Origin: Pseudoduganella flava
GTDB lineage: Bacteria > Pseudomonadota > Gammaproteobacteria > Burkholderiales > Burkholderiaceae_D
DNA: 64,000 nt
Assembly: GCF_007830495.1 (NCBI RefSeq)
Contig: NZ_VLKW01000009.1
Span: 1 to 64,000 of the forward strand
Direction of reading: 5' to 3'
Shown here: positions 42,564 to 51,572 of the stretch, one piece after another
How the letters are laid out: the number at the start of each line of letters is the position of its first letter
Position numbering within the stretch: the stretch's first letter is position 1
Notes under the pieces: model-generated
The model's database searches: none
Seen by the model: only the letters and a program-made list of their open reading frames with translations
What the model was told of the DNA's origin: nothing
Position numbers and translations under genes: made by a program

Positions 42564-44738
42564 ATGCAAGCACAACTGGCCCAATCCCTGCACGTCGCCT
42601 ACGCCGCCGATGAGGCGGACACGCCGCCGGCGGCCGACGCCGCCAAGCCGGACCGCGCCGAAGCGGAGATGCGCGCGATCCAGCAGGCGATCGCACGGGT
42701 CGAAGCCGAAGCCAAGGCCGCGTGCGCCGCCGAGAGCCGCGCCCACGCCGAGGCACGCGCCCGTTCGCTGGCCGAAGACCGCGCCGCGATGGATGCGGCC
42801 GCCGCGGCTGTCGCGTTACAGAATGCGCAGGCGGCCGAGGAAGTCATTGCCGCCAACCGCGAGCGCCTGGAAAGCCTGCGCGCCGCCGCACAGGCCAGCG
42901 TGGCGAAGCTGGAAGCCGTCAAGCAGGAGACGGCCGAGCTGCGCGCCCGCGCTCTCGCCGACAACCAGATCCGCCAGGCCGCCGAGCTGCGCGCCCGCAC
43001 CGAAGAAGAAAGCCGGCGCCGCGCCGCCGAGCAGATGGAAGCGGAAGCGCACCTGGCCGAGCAGGCGGCCCGCGCCGCCGAGGAACTGAAAAAGCAGACC
43101 GACGAAGCCCGTTTGCAGGCGGCCGAGCGGGTCGCTGCCGTGCAGGCGGCGAAAGAGGAAGTGATCGGCATCGCCACCGCGGATGCGCGCATGGCCACGC
43201 TGGCGCGCGAACGCGAACGCCAGGCGTTCGCGGCGCGCCAGACGGCGCAGCAGCTGGCGCAAGCCGAAGCCGAGGCGCTGGAAGCGACCCGCCAGCGCGA
43301 GCGCGCCGACCAGGTGGCGCTGGAATCGGCGTTTGCGCGCGCCGCCGCCGAAGTGCACGCGGCCGAGGAAGCCCGTGCGCTGGCGCACCTGGAGCAGGAG
43401 CGCGAGGCGATCGCGCTGGCCAAGGCCGAATCGGACCGCAGCGCGGCGATGTCGCTGCATCTGCGCCTGCAGACGGAAAAGGAAATCCGTGAAGCGGCGC
43501 AGCACCGCGAGCGCCTGGAAGCGATGGCCGCGACGACGGCGCAGGCACGCCGCGATGCGGACGCGCGCATCATGGCCGCCACCGAAGCGCGCATCGCGGC
43601 CGACCGCGAACTGCACGCCGTTGCGCTGGCGCGGGCCGAGGCGGAGCAGCAAGCCGAATGCGAAACCCGCGCGAAAATCGAGGCGGAACGCGTGGCGACG
43701 GAACAGGCGCGCCTGCGCGAAGAGGCCGACCGTGCCGCCGCCGCGGCGGCCCAGGCGGACGCCGAGGAGCAGCAGCGCGCCGCGCGCCTGGCCGACGAGC
43801 GTGCCGAACTGGCGCGCAGCACCGCCGCGCTGGCAAAGGAAAAGAACGATGCGGAAGCGGCCGAAGTGGCCACCCTGGCCGAGCATGCCGCCGCGCTGGA
43901 AGCAGCCAACGAACTGGCGCGCCAGAAGGCCGAACAGGCCGAGCGGCTGCTGGCAGCCGAGCGCGCCCGCGCCGCCGCCGAGCAGCAGGCGATCGCCGCG
44001 CTGAAGCAGCGCCTGGCCGAGGAAGAACGCGCCACGGCAGCCGCCGAAGCCCGTGCCGCCGCCGAGCGCGAGCAAGCCGAGGCATTTGCCCGCAATGCGG
44101 CCGCCGAATCCCGTCGTGCCCACGCCTTGCGGGAGGAAGCTGCCGCATTGGCCGTGATGGCCGAACAGAACGAAGTCGAAGCACAGCAGAAAGAGGAGGC
44201 CGCGCAAGCCGCCGCCGCGCAAGCCCGCCTGGCTGTCGAATTGTCCGAGGTGCACCGCGAGCGTGCCCGTACCGAACAGGCCAAGGCCGCCGCCGTGCAG
44301 GCGCAACTGGAAGCGGAGCGTGCCTTCGTCGCCCAGGCGGAAGCGGCCCGCACGCTACTGGAACAACAGGCCGCGCAACAGCGCAGCGCCGCCGCTGCCG
44401 AGCAAGAGAAGGCGCGCGCACTGGAAGAGCGGATGGCGGCCGAGATCGCGATCGCCACGGCGGCGCGCGAGAAGGCGACTGCCGAGCTGGCCGCCAGCGC
44501 GGCGCAGCGCGAGCGCGAACAGCTTGAAACGGCAGCCGCCGCCGCGGCCGCCGACAAGGCCGCGCACCAGAAAGCGCTGCTGGAAGCAGCCCGCGCCCAT
44601 GCCGACCTGCAGCGCAAGGCGGCCGACACGACGGCCGAACTGGCCCGCGCCAAGCAGGCGCTGCTGGAACAGGAAACCCGCCGCTACGAAGTGGCGCAGC
44701 GCGGCCTGGCCGCCGTGCAGCGCAAGCTGGAAGCATAG
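42564..44738 (+). CDS. Large Ala/Glu-rich coiled-coil protein
   Basis: 724 residues with no recognised family. From about residue 30 to the end the sequence is almost wholly alpha-helical heptads of Ala, Glu, Arg and Gln (for example EQARLREEADRAAAAAAQADAEEQ in two halves), with hardly any Gly, Pro or aromatic residues. No signal peptide or membrane segment is seen, so it is probably a cytosolic rod about 100 nm long if fully coiled. It could be a filament, a scaffold or a polar organiser; these are guesses. The ribosome site is weak (GAGACCCGTC). The final codon TAG is shared with the end of a 100-base palindromic element. Confidence 0.8.
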   Translation: MQAQLAQSLHVAYAADEADTPPAADAAKPDRAEAEMRAIQQAIARVEAEAKAACAAESRAHAEARARSLAEDRAAMDAAAAAVALQNAQAAEEVIAANRERLESLRAAAQASVAKLEAVKQETAELRARALADNQIRQAAELRARTEEESRRRAAEQMEAEAHLAEQAARAAEELKKQTDEARLQAAERVAAVQAAKEEVIGIATADARMATLARERERQAFAARQTAQQLAQAEAEALEATRQRERADQVALESAFARAAAEVHAAEEARALAHLEQEREAIALAKAESDRSAAMSLHLRLQTEKEIREAAQHRERLEAMAATTAQARRDADARIMAATEARIAADRELHAVALARAEAEQQAECETRAKIEAERVATEQARLREEADRAAAAAAQADAEEQQRAARLADERAELARSTAALAKEKNDAEAAEVATLAEHAAALEAANELARQKAEQAERLLAAERARAAAEQQAIAALKQRLAEEERATAAAEARAAAEREQAEAFARNAAAESRRAHALREEAAALAVMAEQNEVEAQQKEEAAQAAAAQARLAVELSEVHRERARTEQAKAAAVQAQLEAERAFVAQAEAARTLLEQQAAQQRSAAAAEQEKARALEERMAAEIAIATAAREKATAELAASAAQREREQLETAAAAAAADKAAHQKALLEAARAHADLQRKAADTTAELARAKQALLEQETRRYEVAQRGLAAVQRKLEA

Positions 44739-44835
44739 GGTCAGGAAGGAGCGCAGGCTTGCAAGCCTGCGCCGCTGTGCCGGCGGAGAGCATGCTCTCC
44801 GAAACCCCGGCAAAGCCCCGGCGGGTCTGACCCTA
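44736..44835. repeat. 100-bp palindromic element with TAGGGTCAG inverted ends
   Basis: The ends TAGGGTCAG (44736-44744) and CTGACCCTA (44827-44835) are perfect complements. Inside are a perfect 22-base palindrome (44751-44772, GCGCAGGC.../...GCCTGCGC) and a perfect 18-base palindrome CGGAGAGCATGCTCTCCG (44784-44801). The element lies between two convergent genes, and its ends contain both stop codons (TAG on each strand). It looks like a REP/MITE-type mobile repeat and may also act as a two-way terminator. Confidence 0.75.
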
Positions 44836-45201
44836 TTGAATCTGCACCCGCTCGACGTAGTACTCGGTCTCGCCGAAGCAGTTGGACGGCACGCCCTTGT
44901 GCTGGGCGTACGACAGGGTGACGCGCTTGCCCATCGCGGCCGTCAGCTGCTGGGCGATGGCGTCGTCGCGCACGCTGAACTCGAATTTCTCGGGGATCGC
45001 GCCCGGCATCGACGTCAGGAGGATTTCGCCTTCCCACGTCTTGCAGATCCAGCCCCGCTTCGAGAACTTCTGCAGGTACCCGGCCCGTTCGCCTTCCGAA
45101 TACGAGAAATGCAGCGTCGCCATCACCCAGCCCCAGAAGAGCAGGGCGGCCACGACGAGGAGGCCGATGAGGAGCAGGACGGGAGAGAAGCGTCGGGTCA
45201 T
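44833..45201 (-). CDS. Small membrane-anchored protein of unknown function
   Basis: 122 residues. One N-terminal membrane segment (about residues 7-27; VLLLIGLLVVAALLFWGWVMA) is followed by a conserved-looking soluble part: SYSEGERAGYLQKFSKRGWICKTWEGEILL, with Asp/Val-rich FEFSVRDDAIAQQL and a C-terminal ETEYYVERV. I do not recognise a named family. The start at 45201 fits the membrane anchor and lies 41 bases after the DUF475 gene on the same strand. The stop codon is part of the palindromic element. Confidence 0.8.
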   Translation of the reverse strand: MTRRFSPVLLLIGLLVVAALLFWGWVMATLHFSYSEGERAGYLQKFSKRGWICKTWEGEILLTSMPGAIPEKFEFSVRDDAIAQQLTAAMGKRVTLSYAQHKGVPSNCFGETEYYVERVQIQ

Positions 45202-45242
45202 GGTGTCTTTGGCAAGATGAGCAGAGTGGAAATATGGCGATC

Positions 45243-46277
45243 TTACTGCATCACCATCTGCTTGCGGTACTTCAGCGACGAGTACAGCGACACGGCGATG
45301 AACGCCACGCCGGACAGCCCCGTGAACCACTCGGGAATCTCGTACTTCACGCTGGCGAACATGATCAGCGCCAGGATGCCGATGGCGTAGTGGGCGCCGT
45401 GCTCCAGGTAGATGAACTCGTCCAGCGTGCCCTTGTGCACCAGGTAGACGGTCAGCGAGCGCACGTACATGGCGCCGATCGCCAGGCCCAGCATGATGAT
45501 GACGACGTCGTTGGTGATCGCGAACGCGCCGATCACGCCGTCGAACGAGAACGACGCGTCGAGCACTTCCAGGTACAGGAAGCCGCCCAGGCTGCCGCGC
45601 TGGATCGCCTTGCCCAGCCTGGCCGCTTCCTCCTCGTCTTCTTCCAGCAGGCTCGACAGCCAGCCGACGCCCACGTAGATCGCGATGCCGACCACGCCCG
45701 CGTACAGCACCGAGAAGCGCTTGGCCGGCGGCACCAGCTCGACGCACACGGCCACGGCCAGCAGCGCCAGCAGGATCGACAGGCTTTCCGTGCCCAGCTT
45801 GCCGGCCTTTTCCTCGAACCAGCCGATCCAGTGGACGTCCTTTTCCTCGTCGAACAGGAAGTTCAGGAAAACCAGCAGCAGGAAAGCGCCGCCGAACGCG
45901 GCCACCTCGGCATGCACGTCCATCAGGTGGCGGGAGTACTCGTCCGGCGTCGTCGTGGCCATGCCCCACACCTGCAGCAGGTCCAGGCCCGTTGCCACGG
46001 CGACGATCGCCAGCGGGAAGATCAGCCGCATGCCGAACACGGCCACCAGGATCCCCACCGTCAGGAACAGTTTCTGCCAGAACGCATTCCAGTCCTTCAG
46101 CACCGACGCGTTGACGACGGCGTTATCGAACGACAGCGACACCTCCATGACGCCCAGCACCCCGGTGATCCACAGCGCGTTCAGCAGGCCGTGCGGCCCG
46201 CCGTGCGCGTAACCCCACCAGCCCGCCAGCACCATCAGCACGACGGTGACGACGATCGATATCCGGAAATGCTTCAT
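45243..46277 (-). CDS. DUF475 (TerC-like) integral membrane protein
   Basis: 344 residues with eight or nine membrane segments. It matches DUF475, a relative of TerC. Two acidic membrane motifs repeat in the halves: VMEVSLSFDNAVVNA (N-half) and LEVLDASFSFDGVIGAFAITND (C-half), like the LEVVLSIDN motif of TerC metal exporters. A role in metal-ion transport, perhaps manganese export, follows from the family but is unproven. It is divergent from the PAP2-like gene. Confidence 0.88.
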   Translation of the reverse strand: MKHFRISIVVTVVLMVLAGWWGYAHGGPHGLLNALWITGVLGVMEVSLSFDNAVVNASVLKDWNAFWQKLFLTVGILVAVFGMRLIFPLAIVAVATGLDLLQVWGMATTTPDEYSRHLMDVHAEVAAFGGAFLLLVFLNFLFDEEKDVHWIGWFEEKAGKLGTESLSILLALLAVAVCVELVPPAKRFSVLYAGVVGIAIYVGVGWLSSLLEEDEEEAARLGKAIQRGSLGGFLYLEVLDASFSFDGVIGAFAITNDVVIIMLGLAIGAMYVRSLTVYLVHKGTLDEFIYLEHGAHYAIGILALIMFASVKYEIPEWFTGLSGVAFIAVSLYSSLKYRKQMVMQ

Positions 46278-46403
46278 ACCCCATCCTTTATTGTTGTTGA
46301 AATATCGTTATCGAAACCGGGCGATTTTACTGTACCTGCTTTCAGGGCGGTGCCGGCTTCTGCGATAATCGAGGATTGCTAAAATGGAATTCGAAAGTCA
46401 CCC

Positions 46404-46826
46404 ATGGATCTCGCCTATCTCGTCACGCCGCTGCTTACCTGGATTACCGTCGGCCCGATCAAATTCCTGATCAACAGCATCAAGGCCCGCAAATGGGCAT
46501 TCAATCTCGTCGGTAATGGCGGCTTTCCCAGCAATCACAGCGCGGTGGTGTCCAGCATGGCGACGTTGATCGCGCTGCGCGAAGGCATCGGCCACCCGGC
46601 CTTCGGGGTGGCCGTCACGCTGTGCTTCATCGTGATCATCGACGCCAACAGCCTGCGCCAGCACGTCGGCCGCCAGGCGGCCGCGATCAACCGGCTCGCC
46701 GAGGGCAAGCCTGACCACAAACGGCTGCGCGAACGGATGGGCCACACGGTCGTTGAAATCCTCGGCGGCCTGGCGACGGGCATCGCGATAGGACACGTGG
46801 TGTACGTCCTGTTCGGCCGAGGCTGA
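46404..46826 (+). CDS. Divergent PAP2 family protein
   Basis: 140 residues, four membrane segments. It belongs to the divergent PAP2 family (DUF212, YuiD-like). The phosphatase-like motif GGFPSNHSAVVSSMATL and a later DANSLRQHVGRQA segment are present. It is probably a lipid-phosphate phosphatase-like membrane enzyme; the substrate is unknown. Confidence 0.88.
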   Translation: MDLAYLVTPLLTWITVGPIKFLINSIKARKWAFNLVGNGGFPSNHSAVVSSMATLIALREGIGHPAFGVAVTLCFIVIIDANSLRQHVGRQAAAINRLAEGKPDHKRLRERMGHTVVEILGGLATGIAIGHVVYVLFGRG

Positions 46827-47147
46827 CAGAGGCGGCAACCCGGCCTGGAGCCCCGGGCGGACGCAGCCGGACGTCCGCCCCGGACCGGTGCGGTTCAACG
46901 TTTAATTCAGTGATGTAGTTTTATCCGGCGCAGCCTTTTGCAGTCTATCCACGTTTTTCAGCAGTCCAGCCACATATTCCCGCAGTCTGGCGCTGGACGA
47001 ATTGACACTGCCCCCGCCTCTCGACATACTCGGCGACTCTTGGTGGTACAAAAAAAATAACGCAGCCGTACCCTGCATTCAAAGCACACAACAAAGCACA
47101 CAACAAAGCAGTCCAGCAGCGCAGTCCAAAAACTCTCGGAGATCTTC
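46827..47147. other. 321-base intergenic region before the RND genes
   Basis: It opens with a stable hairpin (GGGCGGACG at 46855-46863 with CGTCCGCCC at 46872-46880) that has no T-run. Then comes an AT-richer part with several CAGTC(C/T) repeats. A 12-base tandem repeat (AAAGCACACAAC, about 2.5 copies, 47081-47112) lies just before the MFP gene. No open frame looks real. The pump promoter should be here but no clear boxes were found. Confidence 0.6.
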
Positions 47148-48290
47148 ATGTTGCGAAATACCTTATTAGCTATCGCCGTCGCCACGAGCCTCGTCGCCTG
47201 CGGCAAGCCACCGCAAGGGCCCGACCAGGCCGGAAAAGGTGACGACAAGAAGACAACGAGGTTGCTCGTCGCACCGGAAGATCTGCTGACAGTCCAGGCG
47301 AATTCGCTTGCTTCCGGCCCCGTCATCACGGGCTCGATCCAGCCGGAGCGCCGCGCCGACATGCGCGCCGAGGTGTCCGCGATCGTGCTGCAGGTGCTGA
47401 AGGAGAACGGCGATCCCGTCAAGAAGGGCGACCTGCTGGTGCGCCTGGACGATACGTCGATCCGCGACAGCCTGTCGTCGAGCGAAGAGGCGGTGCGCAA
47501 TGCGCGCCAGGTCGTCGACCAGGCGCAGCGCATGCTGGAGCGGAACAAGACGCTGCGCGCGTCCGGCATGACGTCGATGCAGGCGCTGGAAGACGCCGAG
47601 GTGCGGCTGAACACGGCGCAGAGCGAACTGGCCGCCGCCAAGGCGCGTGCCGTCAGCGCCCGCCAGCAGCTCGACCGCACGCAGGTGCGCGCGCCGTTCG
47701 ACGGCATCGTCAGCGACCGCAAGGTGTCGAACGGCGACACGGCGCAGATCGGCAAGGAGCTGGTCAAGGTGATCGACCCGCACAGCATGCGCTTCGAAGG
47801 CAAGGTGTCGGCCGACAAGATCGGCGTCGTCAAGGTCGGCCAGCCCGTGCTGTTCCGCGTGAACGGCTATCCGGGCCAGAATTTCCAGGGTGTCGTCAAG
47901 CGCGTCGACCCGGCCGCCAATCCCGTCACCCGCCAGGTCGAGGTGCTGGTCGCGTTTTCCGACCAGATCCAGCCGCGCGTGGCCGGCCTGTACGCCGAGG
48001 GCCGCGTCGAATCCGAATCGACGAATGCACTGATGCTGCCGGCGTCGGCCATGGTGCAGGCGGGCGACGACCGCTACGTGTGGCGCGTGAAGGACAACAA
48101 GCTGTCGAAGGTGAACCTTGCCGTCGGCGCGCGCGATGAGCGCACCGGCCAGTGGCAGGTCACCCGCGGCCTCGCCGCCGGCGACATGGTGCTGCGCGCG
48201 CCGGGCTCGACGGTGCACGACGGCCAGCCGGTGCAGCTGGTCACGCCGAAGAACGTCGCGTCCGCCAACGGCACGGCCAAGGGCAACTAA
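47148..48290 (+). CDS. RND efflux periplasmic adaptor (MFP) lipoprotein
   Basis: 380 residues. A lipoprotein signal (lipobox LVAC, Cys18) is followed by the membrane-fusion-protein layout: biotinyl-lipoyl half (ADMRAEVSAIVLQVLKENGDPVKKGDLLVRLD), a helical hairpin (EEAVRNARQVVDQAQRML...SELAAAKARA), a second lipoyl half (VRAPFDGIVSDRKVSNGD) and beta-barrel domains. It links the inner-membrane pump encoded 12 bases downstream to an outer-membrane channel. GGAG stands 7-8 bases before the ATG. Confidence 0.95.
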   Translation: MLRNTLLAIAVATSLVACGKPPQGPDQAGKGDDKKTTRLLVAPEDLLTVQANSLASGPVITGSIQPERRADMRAEVSAIVLQVLKENGDPVKKGDLLVRLDDTSIRDSLSSSEEAVRNARQVVDQAQRMLERNKTLRASGMTSMQALEDAEVRLNTAQSELAAAKARAVSARQQLDRTQVRAPFDGIVSDRKVSNGDTAQIGKELVKVIDPHSMRFEGKVSADKIGVVKVGQPVLFRVNGYPGQNFQGVVKRVDPAANPVTRQVEVLVAFSDQIQPRVAGLYAEGRVESESTNALMLPASAMVQAGDDRYVWRVKDNKLSKVNLAVGARDERTGQWQVTRGLAAGDMVLRAPGSTVHDGQPVQLVTPKNVASANGTAKGN

Positions 48291-48302
48291 GGAAAACCAG
48301 CC

Positions 48303-51300
48303 ATGTTCCTCTCCAATTTCAGTATCAAGCGGCCCATCGCGACGGTCGTGCTGATCATCGCGATCATGTGCCTGGGCCTGCTGGCCTTGAAGAAGCTGCG
48401 GGTCAACCAGAACCCGGACGTGGAAGTGCCGTTCATCGTCGTGTCGATCCCGTATCCGGGCGCGTCGCCGGAGACGGTCGAGCGCGAAGTGCTGAACCGC
48501 ATCGAAAAATCGCTGCAGAGCATCACGGGCGTCACCGAGATCAACGGTACCGCGAGCGAAGGCTCGGCGACGATCTTCCTGAAGTTCACGTTCGAACGGA
48601 ACCTGATCGAGGCATCGGACGACATCCGCAACGCGATCGCGTCCGTGCGCTATAAACTGCCGCTCGAGATGCGCGAACCCGTGCTGCAGCGGATCGACCC
48701 GTCCGCGCAGCCGATCATGCAGCTGTCGCTGTCGTCGAAGACGCAGAGCCATGCGGAGATTTCGCGCCTGGCCGAGGACGTGCTGGCCGAGAAGTTCCGC
48801 GGTGTCGATGGCGTTGCCACCGTCAACGTGGATGGCGCGCTGCGCCGCGAGCTGTCCGTGCTGCTGAAGGCCGAGAAGCTGCGCGAGTACAACGTCTCCA
48901 TCAGCGACGTGACGAACGCGCTCTCGAAGCAGAACACGAATGCGCCGGTCGGCAAGCTGCGCGGCTCGCTGGACGAGAAGAGCATCCGTCTCGTGGGCCG
49001 CATCGAACGGCCGGAAGACTTCCAGCAGGTGGTCGTCAAGCGCAATGGCGACGAGCTCGTGCGCCTGGGCCAGGTCGCGACGATCCAGGACGGCTTTGCC
49101 GAGGTGAACGGCCTGTCGATGCGCTCGAACCAGCCGAACGTGGGTATCTCGATCATCCGCTCGCGCGATGCGTCGACGGTGGCCGTGGGCAAGCTGGTCC
49201 ATGCGATGGTCAAGGAGATCGAACCGACGCTGCCGAAAGGCACCACGTTGGAAATCACGGACGACGGCGGCGACAACGCCCAGTCGAGCCTGAACAACGT
49301 GATCGAAGCGCTCGTGCTGGGCGCCGGCCTGACGATCTTCGTCGTGTACGCGTTCCTCAATTCGTGGCGTTCCACGCTGATCACGGCGCTGTCGCTGCCC
49401 ACGTCCGTCATCGCCGCGTTCATCGGCGTGTGGCTGTGCGGCTTCACGCTGAACTTCATGACCCTGTTGGGCCTGTCGCTGGCGATCGGCGTGCTGATCG
49501 ACGACGCGATCGTGGTGCGGGAAAACATCGTCCGCCACATGCAGATGGGTGCCGACCGCCGCACGGCCGCGATCAATGGCACGAACGAGATCGGCCTGGC
49601 CGTGGCCGCCACGACGTTCTCGATCATGGCCGTGTTCATCCCCGTCGCGTTCATGCCGGGCATCACGGGCGAATGGTTCCGGCCGTTCGCGCTGACGGTG
49701 ACCGCCTCCGTGGCCGTGTCGCTGCTGATCTCGTTCACGTTGGACCCGATGCTGTCGGCCTACTGGGGCGACCCGCCGGGCCACCATGACGCGCCGCGCA
49801 AGGGCTTCGAGAAGCTGCTGCAGAAGTTCAACCACTGGTTCGACCACCAGGCCGACCGCTACGGCAACGTCATCGCGTGGGCGCTGCACCACCGCCGTTC
49901 GATGGCGCTGATCGCGATCGCCACCTTCGTGGGCGCCATCATGCTGCAGGCGAAATTCGGTGGCGCTTCGTTCGTGCCGACGTCCGACTTCGGTACCTTC
50001 GCCGTGGACATCCGCACGCCGTCGTCCAGCAGCCTGGAATACTCGCGGATGAAGGTCGTCAAGGCGGCCGAGCTGGCGCATGCGCTGAAGGAAACGAAGA
50101 ACACGAGCGCCTACGTGAACCTGACGGGCGGCCGCGTCTACGTCGACATCGGCAAGAAGGGCGAACGCGACCGTTCGATCGCCGAAGTGGCGCAGGAACT
50201 GCGCGGCAAGCTGGCGCAGCTGGTCGGCGCCGAGTACACGGTGCTGGAAGACCTGAACAACGGCGCCCGCAAGCCCGTCCAGATCGAGTTCATGGGCGAG
50301 GATTCGCGTACGCTGATGCAGATCACCAGCAAGTTCATGGACGAGCTGCGCAAGGTGCCGGGCGCCGTCGACGTCAGCCTGTCCGAGCAGGATCCGAAGG
50401 ACGAGCTGCAGATCGAGCTGAACCGCGGCCTGGCGAACTCGATGGGCATCGGCGCCGGCGATGCGGCTGCGTCGCTGCGCGTGGCGTTCGCCGGCATCGA
50501 AGTGGGCGACTGGGTCGACCCGACGGGCGAGACGCGCGACGTGGCCGTGCGCCTGGCGCCTGAGGACCGCACGAATGCGGAAAACATCGAGCGGCTGCCG
50601 ATCGCCGTGTCCGGCACCAACCAGATGGTACCGCTGGACCAGATCGCCACGATCACGATGAGCAAGGGGCCGGCCAAGATCCAGCACAAGGACGGCAAGC
50701 GCGTGATCAGCGTGTCGGCCAACGTGCAGGGCCGTTCGCCGGGCGAAGTGACGGCCGACGCGATGAAGCTGGCCAAGTCGATGGACTTCCCGCCGGGCTA
50801 TGGCCTCGCGGTGGCCGGTTCGGGCAAGGACATGCAGGAAGTGTTCACGCAGATGGGCATCGCGCTGATCGCCGGTATCGGCCTGATGTACCTGATCCTC
50901 GTGATGCAGTTCGGCTCGTTCACGGCGCCGGTGGCGGTGATGCTGTCGCTGCCGCTGTCGCTGATTGGCGTCGTCGTCGCGCTGCTGCTGACCAAGGGCA
51001 CGATCAACCTGATGAGCCTGATCGGCGTGATCATGCTGATGGGCCTGGTCGCGAAGAATGCGATCCTGCTGTTGGATGCGGCAAGGAAGCGCGAAGAGGA
51101 GGGCTATGGCCGCGAGGACGCGCTGATGTACGCCGGCCGCATGCGCCTGCGCCCGATCCTGATGACGACGTTCGCGCTGATCGCCGGCATGCTGCCGGTC
51201 GCGATCGGCCACGGCGAGGGCGGCGAGTTCTACCGTCCGCTGGCCGTGTCGATCATCGGCGGCACGATCACGTCGACCGTGCTGACGCTCTTGATGGTGC

Positions 51301-51524
51301 CGACGTTCTACGACAGCATCGAAATCGCCCGCGACCGCATGTTCGCCAAGTTCGGCCGCCGCGCCGAGCGCTGGAACGCGGCGGTGGCCGGCGTGCTGAC
51401 GTTCATCGAAGCGATCCTGACGCTGATGTTCGTACGCCTCGTCTACCGCCTGATCAAGGCGCTGGTGCTGAAACTCACCGGCCGCGGCAACAAGCCGCAA
51501 CCGCCACTGGCCGAAGCCGCCTGA
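48303..51524 (+). CDS. RND-family efflux transporter, inner-membrane permease
   Basis: 1073 residues, full length for an HAE-1/AcrB-like pump: 12 membrane segments and two large periplasmic loops. The beginning FLSNFSIKRPIATVVLIIAIM is typical. The proton-relay acidic residues lie in segment 4 (LGLSLAIGVLIDDAIVVREN), and a Lys-containing segment 10 reads MGLVAKNAILLLDAA. The C-terminus (IKALVLKLTGRGNKPQPP) is basic. It forms a pair with the adaptor upstream. No TolC-like gene follows, so the outer-membrane partner must be encoded elsewhere. The substrate (drug, solvent or metabolite) is unknown. Confidence 0.96.
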   Translation: MFLSNFSIKRPIATVVLIIAIMCLGLLALKKLRVNQNPDVEVPFIVVSIPYPGASPETVEREVLNRIEKSLQSITGVTEINGTASEGSATIFLKFTFERNLIEASDDIRNAIASVRYKLPLEMREPVLQRIDPSAQPIMQLSLSSKTQSHAEISRLAEDVLAEKFRGVDGVATVNVDGALRRELSVLLKAEKLREYNVSISDVTNALSKQNTNAPVGKLRGSLDEKSIRLVGRIERPEDFQQVVVKRNGDELVRLGQVATIQDGFAEVNGLSMRSNQPNVGISIIRSRDASTVAVGKLVHAMVKEIEPTLPKGTTLEITDDGGDNAQSSLNNVIEALVLGAGLTIFVVYAFLNSWRSTLITALSLPTSVIAAFIGVWLCGFTLNFMTLLGLSLAIGVLIDDAIVVRENIVRHMQMGADRRTAAINGTNEIGLAVAATTFSIMAVFIPVAFMPGITGEWFRPFALTVTASVAVSLLISFTLDPMLSAYWGDPPGHHDAPRKGFEKLLQKFNHWFDHQADRYGNVIAWALHHRRSMALIAIATFVGAIMLQAKFGGASFVPTSDFGTFAVDIRTPSSSSLEYSRMKVVKAAELAHALKETKNTSAYVNLTGGRVYVDIGKKGERDRSIAEVAQELRGKLAQLVGAEYTVLEDLNNGARKPVQIEFMGEDSRTLMQITSKFMDELRKVPGAVDVSLSEQDPKDELQIELNRGLANSMGIGAGDAAASLRVAFAGIEVGDWVDPTGETRDVAVRLAPEDRTNAENIERLPIAVSGTNQMVPLDQIATITMSKGPAKIQHKDGKRVISVSANVQGRSPGEVTADAMKLAKSMDFPPGYGLAVAGSGKDMQEVFTQMGIALIAGIGLMYLILVMQFGSFTAPVAVMLSLPLSLIGVVVALLLTKGTINLMSLIGVIMLMGLVAKNAILLLDAARKREEEGYGREDALMYAGRMRLRPILMTTFALIAGMLPVAIGHGEGGEFYRPLAVSIIGGTITSTVLTLLMVPTFYDSIEIARDRMFAKFGRRAERWNAAVAGVLTFIEAILTLMFVRLVYRLIKALVLKLTGRGNKPQPPLAEAA

Positions 51525-51545
51525 TCACAACCGTCTTTCTCCATT

Positions 51546-51572
51546 GGGCCGCCGCGTGCGGCCCTTTTTTAT
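51546..51572 (+). terminator. Terminator of the RND operon
   Basis: Stem GGGCCGC / GCGGCCC with loop CGCGT, followed by TTTTTTATT, 22 bases after the pump stop. Confidence 0.9.

Noticed and set aside
47166..51500. A 1444-codon minus-strand open frame opposite the RND genes
   Set aside because: It spans two real genes on the other strand and has the His/Arg/Asp-rich composition of an antisense shadow, with no recognisable domain.
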